DNA of 6,454 nucleotides, taken from assembly GCA_049508565.1 (NCBI GenBank), contig JBELAT010000165.1:1-6454 (forward strand), read 5' to 3'. Both the position numbers and the translations under genes were made by a program. The stretch is from CAIRNS01 sp049508565 (GTDB lineage Bacteria > Elusimicrobiota > Endomicrobiia > Endomicrobiales > CAIRNS01). Below the pieces are notes generated by a model. That model was not told the DNA's origin. It did not search any database and saw only the letters and a list, made by a program, of their open reading frames with translations. Of this stretch, positions 1 to 5,624 are shown piece after piece. The first letter of the stretch is position 1. Every line of letters starts with the position of its first letter.

Positions 1-723
1 AAGATGAAATCCTGGTTCGTATCGAATGTTTCGCATGAAATACGGACGCCTATAACCGCGATCAGTGGTGCGCTGAATTTGCTCACAAAAATTTATTCAG
101 CCGATCCTCAACAGAGTAAAACAACAATGTTTATCGAATTAATAACGAGAAATATAAGCCGAATCCAACATCTTGTTAATGATTTGCTAGATTTTTCCCG
201 CATGGAACATGGTCAATTTAAGCTTGTATACTCATTGTTTAATCTTAACGACGTGTTTAATGAGGTTACGCGCGACGTTAATCTATTGTATAAGGACAAA
301 AATCTGACTGTTACAGTGGATTTCCCTTCTGAAGACAAAAATGTTTTTGCTGATCGCGAGAAAATAAGCCAGGTAATTGCCAATCTTATGGGAAACGCTG
401 CAAAGTTCACCCCGGAAAATGGCTGGATCAAAGCGGGATACGTTTTTACCGACGACACCCGACTTTTAATGCATATAACGGATTCAGGGCCGGGCATAGC
501 TCCAGAGCAATTTGATAAAATATTTGAAAAGTTTTACCAGATTGATGGTTCGCTCCAACGCCAACATGGCGGATTTGGGTTAGGACTGGCTATCGTTAAA
601 TCAATTATTGACAAACACAATGCCAGGATCTGGGTAGAATCCCAAAAAGGAAAAGGGACAACTTTTTATATTGATCTGCCTTATGGTGAAAGTCAACAAG
701 ATCGGCAGACTGTTGTTTCATAA
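1..723 (+). CDS. Sensor histidine kinase, C-terminal catalytic core (5' partial)
   Basis: This is a two-component sensor kinase that autophosphorylates on His and passes the phosphate to a response regulator. The frame is already open at base 1, so the sensor and any membrane part are upstream of the window. Numbering from the Met at base 4, the H-box is SHEIRTP with the phospho-acceptor His11 (codon 34-36). The rest of the dimerisation helices runs to about residue 68. The HATPase_c domain follows, with N-box residues Asn127 and Asn131 (NLMGNAAKFTP), G1 box DSGPGI at 160-165, F box FEKF at 174-177, and G2 box GGFGLGLAIV at 189-198. All catalytic boxes are intact. The protein ends shortly after the ATPase fold (FYIDLP), with no receiver domain. 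No response regulator gene is visible downstream, so the partner must be upstream or unlinked. Family membership is certain; the signal sensed cannot be read from here. Confidence 0.96.
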   Translation, partial: KMKSWFVSNVSHEIRTPITAISGALNLLTKIYSADPQQSKTTMFIELITRNISRIQHLVNDLLDFSRMEHGQFKLVYSLFNLNDVFNEVTRDVNLLYKDKNLTVTVDFPSEDKNVFADREKISQVIANLMGNAAKFTPENGWIKAGYVFTDDTRLLMHITDSGPGIAPEQFDKIFEKFYQIDGSLQRQHGGFGLGLAIVKSIIDKHNARIWVESQKGKGTTFYIDLPYGESQQDRQTVVS

Positions 724-814
724 GTGCAAAACCCAAGAGATTATCTGGCAATTCAGCGTTGCCGTAAACGGAACTTTGAAAATAACGGTTTGAGAGTCTC
801 TTAAGCAAGGTGAC

Positions 815-823
815 TGTTATAAT
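815..823 (+). promoter_or_regulatory. Extended -10 promoter for the metallopeptidase gene
   Basis: TGTTATAAT matches the sigma-70 extended -10 consensus TGnTATAAT perfectly. No good -35 stands 17 bases upstream (agtctc at 795-800), which is acceptable for an extended -10 promoter. A short palindrome GAGAGTCTC (792-800) covers the -35 position and could be an operator. Transcription would start near 830, giving a leader of roughly 40 bases before the ATG at 869. It was assigned by sequence match only. Confidence 0.5.
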
Positions 824-868
824 CCTGATAAGCAGTAAGGTGGCTTTCAGTATTGACAGGAAATGTGT

Positions 869-1423
869 ATGCAAGAATTGATTAACACCATTGAAATTAT
901 CCGCAGCCATAAACGGTTGCGGACAATAAATGCTCGATTAAAAAACGGAGTAATGTATGTTCATGCTCCAGTCCACACGCCAGAAATGGAGCTTCAAAAA
1001 GTAGTTGAAAAGTTTAAAAAGAGTTTCGCGCGGAAAGCAAAAAGAAAAGAGCTCAACCAAACACAAAACTTAAAAGATATAGCTGAAAAATTAAACAGGG
1101 AGTATTTTGAAGGAAAACTCGTCATTGGTTCTATTGAATATTCAACGAACCAGAACACCAGATTTGGCTGCTGCAATGTCAAAACAGGCAGAATTCTCAT
1201 ATCGCACACACTAGCTCACATGCCCGTGTGGGTAAGAGATTATGTGATCGTCCATGAACTAGCTCACCTGATAGTTCCTAATCATGGCAGTACATTCCAT
1301 GAACTCATGACACGATATAAACTTGGTGAACGGGCAAAGGGATATCTTATGGCCACGGGATGCACCGAAAAAGAGATGGAAGATGACCATTCTTTAAATG
1401 ACCCGACACCGTTACAGCAGTAA
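869..1423 (+). CDS. YgjP/DUF45-type zinc metallopeptidase (SprT/WSS1-like fold)
   Basis: This is a predicted cytoplasmic zinc-dependent peptidase of the M48-like YgjP/DUF45 family; cellular substrates are poorly known for this family. Counting from the in-frame ATG at 863, the zinc signature HELAH is at residues 131-135, with Glu132 catalytic. The third ligand is probably His141 in PNHGSTFHELM, matching the family pattern HELAHLxxxNHxxxF. The preceding RFGCCNVKTGRI (100-111) corresponds to the family's W/RFGSC segment, here with Cys for Ser. There is no signal peptide or membrane segment. At about 184 residues it is within the compact-member size range. ATG 869 is preferred over ATG 863 because AGGAA (858-862) stands 6 bases before 869 but almost touches 863. 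The gene is monocistronic or nearly so: a promoter lies just upstream and about 200 non-coding bases follow. It shows no obvious link to glycan synthesis. The family call is firm. Confidence 0.9.
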   Translation: MQELINTIEIIRSHKRLRTINARLKNGVMYVHAPVHTPEMELQKVVEKFKKSFARKAKRKELNQTQNLKDIAEKLNREYFEGKLVIGSIEYSTNQNTRFGCCNVKTGRILISHTLAHMPVWVRDYVIVHELAHLIVPNHGSTFHELMTRYKLGERAKGYLMATGCTEKEMEDDHSLNDPTPLQQ

Positions 1424-1431
1424 ACTGTGTA

Positions 1432-1443
1432 CCATATATATGG
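1432..1443. repeat. Perfect 12-bp palindrome CCATATATATGG
   Basis: The sequence CCATATATATGG is its own reverse complement and lies 8 bases after the metallopeptidase stop codon, followed by the AT-rich attttaaac. It has no loop and little GC, so it is not a convincing intrinsic terminator. It could be a protein-binding dyad or chance in AT-rich DNA. Confidence 0.35.
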
Positions 1444-1471
1444 ATTTTAAACGCCTACAATCCGTTCAACC

Positions 1472-1627
1472 ATGGGAGTAACTGGTTTTGCCCACTATCA
1501 CACGGTGGTCTTCCTCTTGAAATCGCCCGGCACCCGGCAAATATTTGTTTATGGCACTTCATCATATGCTCAGCTTTTTAATAACGAGAAACCGCTCGTG
1601 AAAAAAGGTTCGGGTAACCCGTATTAA
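1472..1627 (+). other. Unrecognised 51-codon ORF in the gap before the GT4 gene
   Basis: The ORF runs from ATG 1472 to TAA 1625-1627 and encodes a 51-residue peptide beginning MGVTGFAHYHTVVFLL and ending KKGSGNPY. I do not recognise it. A 7-bp tandem repeat CCCGGCA (1526-1532 and 1533-1539) lies inside. No clear Shine-Dalgarno sequence precedes the ATG. Its stop codon overlaps by one base a candidate AUU start of the glycosyltransferase (tATTAAg, 1622-1628), and near its end the GTG at 1598 lies one frame off the glycosyltransferase. It may be a chance ORF, a leader peptide coupled to the next gene, or a remnant. The rest of 1424-1622 contains nothing else recognisable as a gene on either strand. 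Confidence 0.2.
1611..1621. repeat. 11-bp palindrome CGGGTAACCCG at the GT4 start region
   Basis: CGGGT and ACCCG are perfect reverse complements around a single central A. The element lies between the A6 run (1601-1606) and the first codons of the glycosyltransferase-like frame at 1623. In RNA the loop would be too small for a stable hairpin with all five pairs, so a DNA-binding dyad is the likelier meaning if it is not chance. Confidence 0.35.
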
Positions 1628-2789
1628 GCACATTCTTCATATTATCACTCGTCTTGACCGGGGAGGTTCTTCAGAAGACGTACTTATTACGTGTCGTCAT
1701 TTTAGTGCGCCTCAGTATGCTTCAACCATAATATGCGGAAAGAGTGTCGATCCGCCTCAGCCCCTGATAGATCTCGCCCGAAAAAATGGCACCACTTTTT
1801 GTACCGTCAACTCACTCAGGCGCACCATTAATCCATTCAACGATGTGAGAAGTTTGATTAGTATCCTGAAAATACTCTCTCGTGAACAACCGGATATAGT
1901 TCATACGCATACCTCAAAAGCTGGTATTATCGGTAGATGGGCGGCATGGTTGTACCGGCTGGGTTCACGGCGGCACATCTCAATTGTTCACGCAACACAC
2001 GGGCACGTTTTTTACGGGTATTATAATCCTTTGATTTCATGGTGTTTCATTGCCATTGAACGTATCACGGCTCGCATAACAGACCGTATCATTGTATTGA
2101 CACCTACTGAAGTGCGTGATCACCTGCAGCGGCATATCGGCCTGCCTGAACAGTTTACCGTTATTCACAGCGGCATTACCTATCAAGCGCCTTCTCATCA
2201 AAACCGCCGTAAGGAACTCGGCATCGCATCATCGGCGCTGGTTGTGGGAAGCGTGGGGCGGTTTGATCCAGTAAAAGGATTTGATATCTTTGTTGACGCA
2301 GCCCGCGAACTCCATCGCACTCATCCGCAGATGTATTTTCTTCTGGTCGGCGACGGCTCACAACGACTCATGCTCACCAAACGCATCGAGACATATGGTA
2401 TCACCGAGCGGTGTATCATAACGGGATGGCAGGACGATCCTGCGTCTTATATAACTGCCATGGATATATATGTGCAATCGTCTTTAAATGAGGGGTTGGG
2501 AAAAACTATACTCACCGCTCAATACCTCAAAAAACCTATCGTAGCCACCGCAGTGCAAGGTATCAAGTCACTCATCGATCATGAGGTAACCGGCCTGCTG
2601 GTTGCTGCGGGTGACAGTACGGCCCTTTCGGCAGCCATTGATAAGCTTGCAACTGATCCTGAACTCCGGGCGACGCTTGGGAAAAACGCTTTCGACAAGA
2701 TCACCGAGAAGAATCCTGAAAGTGGAAACTTCCGTTTTAGTGAAGAGGAAATGTTATACCTCAATGAAAAACTCTATCAGTCTATTTAA
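1623..2789 (+). CDS. GT4-family glycosyltransferase with an anomalous start
   Basis: This is a GT-B-fold retaining glycosyltransferase that transfers a sugar from a nucleotide-sugar donor, probably at the cytoplasmic face, to a lipid-linked or polysaccharide acceptor. Residue numbers count from codon 1623. The N-terminal domain has the first beta strand and glycine loop HILHIITRLDRGGSSED (Gly14-Gly15), then HTHTSKAG (94-101) and HATHGHVFYGYYNP (123-136). The C-terminal domain has GSVGRFDPVKG (209-219), LLVGDG (240-245), and the donor-binding stretch starting at NEGLG, with Glu290. The usual second Glu of EX7E is Thr298. The full 388 codons match normal GT4 length. The first ordinary start, GTG 1845, would remove 74 residues including the glycine loop, so the real start must be upstream. 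No in-frame ATG, GTG or TTG exists between the in-frame TGA at 1599-1601 and 1845. AUU 1623 is chosen because GT4 proteins commonly begin M-K-x-L-H-I-I. The alternative is GTG 1598 with a one-base shift in A6. The function is firm and the start uncertain. Confidence 0.85.
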   Translation: MKHILHIITRLDRGGSSEDVLITCRHFSAPQYASTIICGKSVDPPQPLIDLARKNGTTFCTVNSLRRTINPFNDVRSLISILKILSREQPDIVHTHTSKAGIIGRWAAWLYRLGSRRHISIVHATHGHVFYGYYNPLISWCFIAIERITARITDRIIVLTPTEVRDHLQRHIGLPEQFTVIHSGITYQAPSHQNRRKELGIASSALVVGSVGRFDPVKGFDIFVDAARELHRTHPQMYFLLVGDGSQRLMLTKRIETYGITERCIITGWQDDPASYITAMDIYVQSSLNEGLGKTILTAQYLKKPIVATAVQGIKSLIDHEVTGLLVAAGDSTALSAAIDKLATDPELRATLGKNAFDKITEKNPESGNFRFSEEEMLYLNEKLYQSI

Positions 2790-3999
2790 GCTTCTGGTCC
2801 TGATCGTTGTGACGGCTACATCTGTCGAAGCAAAGTTTCGGCCGGTCATCGTCGCGATGCATGTTCATTCAACGTACAGCGAAAACGGTATGATGACACT
2901 AGAACAAATCGCTGAAGCTGCACATAAGGATGGCATTAGAGTTGTTATATTATCCGATCATGATCTTCAGCGCTGGACCTACGGCATCGGACCACTTAAA
3001 AACTTCATCAAAAGAACGATCGACAAAAAATCTGTTCTAAAACTAGGACCTCAGGAATATTTTGATCACATTGAACGAATCAACCGCCAACATCCCGATG
3101 TTCTTCTCATAGGCGGTGTCGAATCAGCACCTTTTTATTACTGGACAGGTAACTTCTTTAAAGGCACGCTGACTTTGCATAACTGGCATAAACATATGCT
3201 TGTCAGCGGATTAGCTAAACCAAGTGATTATGCCCACCTGCCGCTAGTGGGCAATAAATCAGCCTTTGACCAATATCATGGAGATCAGGGTGATGCCCCG
3301 TATCAAGCGGTCATCGATTATGTAAATAAAACAGCTCCCGAAACGGGTTTGGTATTCTGGGCACATCCTGAGTCACCTAATTTTGCTCAAAGCCAGCACA
3401 TAGGCAGCGTCGCCATCCAGACACCGCCCTATCCTGCATCTCTTGAGAAAACTTTTAATTACACCGGGTTTGCCTATTTCCAGGAAGGTGACAAAACAGT
3501 GGGCGTACCCGGCGGTATCTGGGATAAGGTGCTGGAGGAGTATTGCCACGGAAACAGACAAAAACCGGTCTGGGCTATTTCCGAGCTTGACTACCGGGCT
3601 GAAGGCTATTTAAACACCTGGTTTGATTCTTTTACAAACATACTCATGATGAACGAACAAGATACCCTTACGAAGGAACAGGTGATTGACCATCTGCGAA
3701 ACGGTCAATTTTATTGCAGTGCCAAAGCTCATGACCATGCCGGATTAATCCTTGACGATTATGGACTGCGTAACAACATGTTGTTCGTTCGGGCTCACGC
3801 ACAGGATAATTCCGCACAACCAATCAAAGTTACTATTATTTCCAATGGATCTATCGTAGGTAAATTTGACAGCGAAACACCATCAGATATCCGGTTCAGG
3901 GCACCGGGACAAGCGGGTAAAAAGAGTTATTATCGAGTCGAGATCACCTCAACTCTCTATGGAAAAATTATTACAAATCCTGTGTTTTGCAACCGATAG
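2764..3999 (+). CDS. Secreted PHP-domain metallohydrolase, CehA/McbA-like
   Basis: This is a predicted exported metal-dependent hydrolase of the PHP fold; the family includes phosphoesterases and the CehA/McbA carbaryl-hydrolase group, and the substrate here is unknown. The 411-residue product starts with a Sec signal peptide: MKN, a hydrophobic core at about residues 8-20, and a likely cut after Ala23 (SVEA-K). PHP metal-site motifs follow in order: HVH at 33-35, SDHD at 64-67, Glu120 in GGVES, His201 in FWAHPES, and Asp276 in SELDYR. The end (about 355-411) looks like the small beta domain typical of CehA/McbA-type proteins, closing with the TNPVF motif. ATG 2764 was chosen because it gives a proper signal peptide; it overlaps the glycosyltransferase end by 26 bases, suggesting translational coupling. 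GTG 2740 would also yield a signal peptide with a more basic start. Its presence in a glycan locus suggests a role on envelope or extracellular phosphorylated glycans, but that is inference. Confidence 0.88.
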   Translation: MKNSISLFKLLVLIVVTATSVEAKFRPVIVAMHVHSTYSENGMMTLEQIAEAAHKDGIRVVILSDHDLQRWTYGIGPLKNFIKRTIDKKSVLKLGPQEYFDHIERINRQHPDVLLIGGVESAPFYYWTGNFFKGTLTLHNWHKHMLVSGLAKPSDYAHLPLVGNKSAFDQYHGDQGDAPYQAVIDYVNKTAPETGLVFWAHPESPNFAQSQHIGSVAIQTPPYPASLEKTFNYTGFAYFQEGDKTVGVPGGIWDKVLEEYCHGNRQKPVWAISELDYRAEGYLNTWFDSFTNILMMNEQDTLTKEQVIDHLRNGQFYCSAKAHDHAGLILDDYGLRNNMLFVRAHAQDNSAQPIKVTIISNGSIVGKFDSETPSDIRFRAPGQAGKKSYYRVEITSTLYGKIITNPVFCNR

Positions 4000-4069
4000 T
4001 CGGAACCTTTAGTGAAATGGCAACCCGTGTGCCCAGCCAGACTCATTGTTAAGCGTAATCTGATGTTGC

Positions 4070-4095
4070 AGAATTATTCTAATGAGAATAATTCT
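4070..4095. promoter_or_regulatory. Tandem palindromic operator-like dyad, 2 x AGAATNATTCT
   Basis: AGAATTATTCT (4070-4080) and AGAATAATTCT (4085-4095) are separated by AATG. Each 11-mer is an inverted repeat around one central base, and the two together form a perfect 11-bp inverted repeat with a 4-base loop. Centre-to-centre spacing is 15 bp. It lies 70 bases after the PHP stop codon and about 215 bases before the WbqC start. The design suits two adjacent regulator dimers; it partly resembles Fur/PerR-type AT-rich boxes, but no exact match to a named box is claimed. As RNA it could form an AT-rich hairpin and might act as a weak terminator or a 3' end stabiliser. Confidence 0.5.
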
Positions 4096-4268
4096 ATTTG
4101 GAGTAATGGTGGGAAGTTGTTTATTAAATACGTTTAATTATGGTGACATTGCTCTTTCAACTAACTTCAAAATGGCCCAAACAACAAGACAGGTTCACCC
4201 CTGGTTGACATTCTCTCGCCATGATTGTTTTCACGTGATGGGGTCAACATGCAGCAATGGGAAAACCC

Positions 4269-4297
4269 TTACGAAAAATACAATATTTTGCTATACT
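4269..4297 (+). promoter_or_regulatory. Possible promoter directly upstream of the WbqC gene
   Basis: TATACT at 4292-4297 is a good -10 element. At 17-base spacing the -35 candidate is TTACGA (4269-4274), which matches the consensus at only half the positions. Transcription would begin near 4303-4304, leaving about 6 bases before ATG 4310, so the transcript would be nearly leaderless. This agrees with the lack of a Shine-Dalgarno sequence there. It is a weak call from sequence match only. Confidence 0.25.
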
Positions 4298-4309
4298 TTA
4301 TACCAAGCA

Positions 4310-4975
4310 ATGATAGTTTCTGTTCATCAACCTCATTATCTGCCATGGTTGGGATATATTGACAAGATAAAACAGAGCGATTGCTTTGTTTTTCTCGACA
4401 ATGTCCAATATAAGAAAAGAGAATTTCAAAATCGAAACAAAATCCGCACCAGCACAGGATGGATGTGGCTCACCGTGCCGGTACTCACCAAAGATAATTT
4501 TCACCAAAAATTTGACGATGTCAAAATTGACAATGAAACAAACTGGATGCATGATCACTGGAAAAGCATTGAACATAACTACGCCAGAGCACCGCATTTT
4601 TCACAATGGCGTGAGCGTATTGAGCCCTTGTATACGACATCGTGGAACAAACTGATAGACATTAACATAGCAATGATCAAATTACTGTTAGAAGCGTATT
4701 TCATTTCCACCCCGGTTATTATGGAATCTTCACTGGGTATCACAACGACATCGACGCAGCGTATTGTCGACATCTGTAAAAAACTGGGAGCGGACACGTA
4801 TCTCTCCGGCACCGGTGCAAAAGACTACATGGACGAATCATTGTTTGCGGGGTCGGGTTTACAGCTCCAGTACCAGCACTTTGAGCATCCTGTTTATGAT
4901 CAGGTATTTAACGGTTTTGAACCGAACATGAGCATTATTGATCATCTTTTTAATTGCGGCACTACAGGCAGCTGA
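4310..4975 (+). CDS. WbqC-family protein
   Basis: This member of the WbqC family (Pfam WbqC) is a group encoded mostly in O-antigen and other surface-glycan clusters; its biochemical activity was not firmly established as far as I know. The 221-residue product shows the family pattern along its length: HQPHYLPWLGY at 6-16, the FLDNVQYKKREFQNRNKI block at 28-45, WLTVPV at 53-58, YLSGTGAKDYMDE at 164-176, and FEPNMSIIDHLFNCG near the end (203-217). There is no signal peptide or membrane segment, so it should be cytoplasmic. ATG 4310 was chosen because the family motif begins at residue 3; the frame is open upstream to 4082, but that extension is not family-like. No Shine-Dalgarno sequence precedes it. 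It ends 16 bases before the PIG-L-type gene, so the two are very likely co-transcribed. That pairing suggests work on a deacetylated amino sugar, which is inference. Confidence 0.9.
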   Translation: MIVSVHQPHYLPWLGYIDKIKQSDCFVFLDNVQYKKREFQNRNKIRTSTGWMWLTVPVLTKDNFHQKFDDVKIDNETNWMHDHWKSIEHNYARAPHFSQWRERIEPLYTTSWNKLIDINIAMIKLLLEAYFISTPVIMESSLGITTTSTQRIVDICKKLGADTYLSGTGAKDYMDESLFAGSGLQLQYQHFEHPVYDQVFNGFEPNMSIIDHLFNCGTTGS

Positions 4976-4980
4976 CCCAA

Positions 4981-4985
4981 AGGAG
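4981..4985 (+). promoter_or_regulatory. Strong ribosome binding site of the PIG-L gene
   Basis: AGGAG, within AAAGGAGA, stands 6 bases before ATG 4992. It decides the start of the deacetylase gene over the in-frame ATG at 4938, which lies inside the WbqC gene. It is the best Shine-Dalgarno sequence in the window. Confidence 0.85.
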
Positions 4986-4991
4986 AGTACA

Positions 4992-5624
4992 ATGAAAATT
5001 GTTGCCATTGGAGCTCATCCGGATGATTTTGAATATGGTTGTGGCGGAACGTTATGTAAACTCGCGCAAGGCAGAAATGAGATCAGCCTGCTCGTTATGA
5101 CTCGAGGCGATATGGGGGGAGACCCTGAACTGCGACAGAAGGAACAAGAGTGTGCGGCCGAACTTTTAAAAGCTAAATTGTATTGGGGCCGATTTACGGA
5201 CACTCAAATTCCGCTGCAGAAAGAAACCATCAACACCATTGAGTTTTTTATTAAAAAAATCTGTCCTGACATTATCTTTATTATGCACCCTAACGATACT
5301 CACCAGGACCATCGTGTCACCGCACAGGCAACAGTCACGGCAACGCGCTACGTTCAAAATGTTTTGTTTTATGAAGTTCCGTCAACCGTAGACTTTACTC
5401 CCGCCAGTGTTTTTTCTGATATCGGCAAAGTGATGGACAAAAAACTGCACCTACTACGCTGCCATAAAACACAAGTATCAGCAACACGAATCGCCAATCT
5501 GACCATCCTTGAAGCTGCCAAGGCGACGGCAATGTTCCGCGGTGTTCAGAACCGGGTTAAACACGCAGAAGCGTTTGTACCACTGCGGTTATCTATGGAT
5601 CACCTTCATGTCTTCAACTCGTAA
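4992..5624 (+). CDS. PIG-L/LmbE-family N-deacetylase
   Basis: This is a zinc-dependent deacetylase of the PIG-L/LmbE family, which typically removes the N-acetyl group from a GlcNAc-containing substrate. The 210-residue product carries the hallmark AHPDD at 8-12 (His9 and Asp12 predicted zinc ligands, Asp11 the catalytic base) and the second motif HQDHR at 104-108, with His107 as third ligand. The family-typical KHAEAF lies near the end (190-195). There is no signal peptide, so it acts in the cytoplasm. ATG 4992 is set by the strong Shine-Dalgarno at 4981-4985 and by the motif MKIVAIGAHPDD, the usual family N-terminus. It sits 16 bases after the WbqC gene and overlaps the next gene by 17 bases, so all three probably form one operon. 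A nucleotide-linked or polyprenyl-linked GlcNAc is a plausible substrate given the neighbouring sugar-1-phosphate transferase. The family is certain and the exact substrate is not. Confidence 0.95.
   Translation: MKIVAIGAHPDDFEYGCGGTLCKLAQGRNEISLLVMTRGDMGGDPELRQKEQECAAELLKAKLYWGRFTDTQIPLQKETINTIEFFIKKICPDIIFIMHPNDTHQDHRVTAQATVTATRYVQNVLFYEVPSTVDFTPASVFSDIGKVMDKKLHLLRCHKTQVSATRIANLTILEAAKATAMFRGVQNRVKHAEAFVPLRLSMDHLHVFNS

Larger units (their letters stand above)
4000..4309. other. 310-base intergenic region
   Basis: No convincing gene is seen. The WbqC frame stays open upstream to an ATG at 4082, but the encoded 76 residues do not fit the family, whose members begin at MIVSVHQPHYLPW (ATG 4310). 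The region holds the tandem dyad at 4070-4095 and a weak promoter-like pair near 4269-4297. No GC-rich hairpin followed by a T-run is present after the PHP gene. Confidence 0.6.

Noticed and set aside
213..497. Minus-strand open frames inside the kinase and other genes
   Set aside because: They lie opposite strongly conserved coding frames, have no recognisable domains, and are best explained as shadows of the + strand genes.
769..778. Possible terminator hairpin after the kinase gene (imperfect CCGT/ACGG in the gap)
   Set aside because: The stem is four pairs around a two-base loop with no T-run, too weak to support.
1845..1847. GTG 1845 as the true start of the glycosyltransferase
   Set aside because: It would delete the first beta strand and glycine loop, which are plainly encoded upstream in the same frame with no stop codon between 1602 and 1845.
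2602..2763. N-terminal extension of the PHP protein to an ATG at 2602
   Set aside because: The extension lies wholly inside the GT4 coding frame, reads as an arginine-rich shadow sequence, and would bury the clear signal peptide that starts at 2764.
4071..4102. Intrinsic terminator after the PHP gene
   Set aside because: The hairpin has almost no GC pairs and is followed by tatttg rather than a T-run. The internal palindromes in each arm favour a DNA-binding dyad.
4938..4991. Earlier start of the PIG-L gene at ATG 4938
   Set aside because: It lies inside the WbqC gene, adds non-family residues, and lacks the strong AGGAG that serves ATG 4992.
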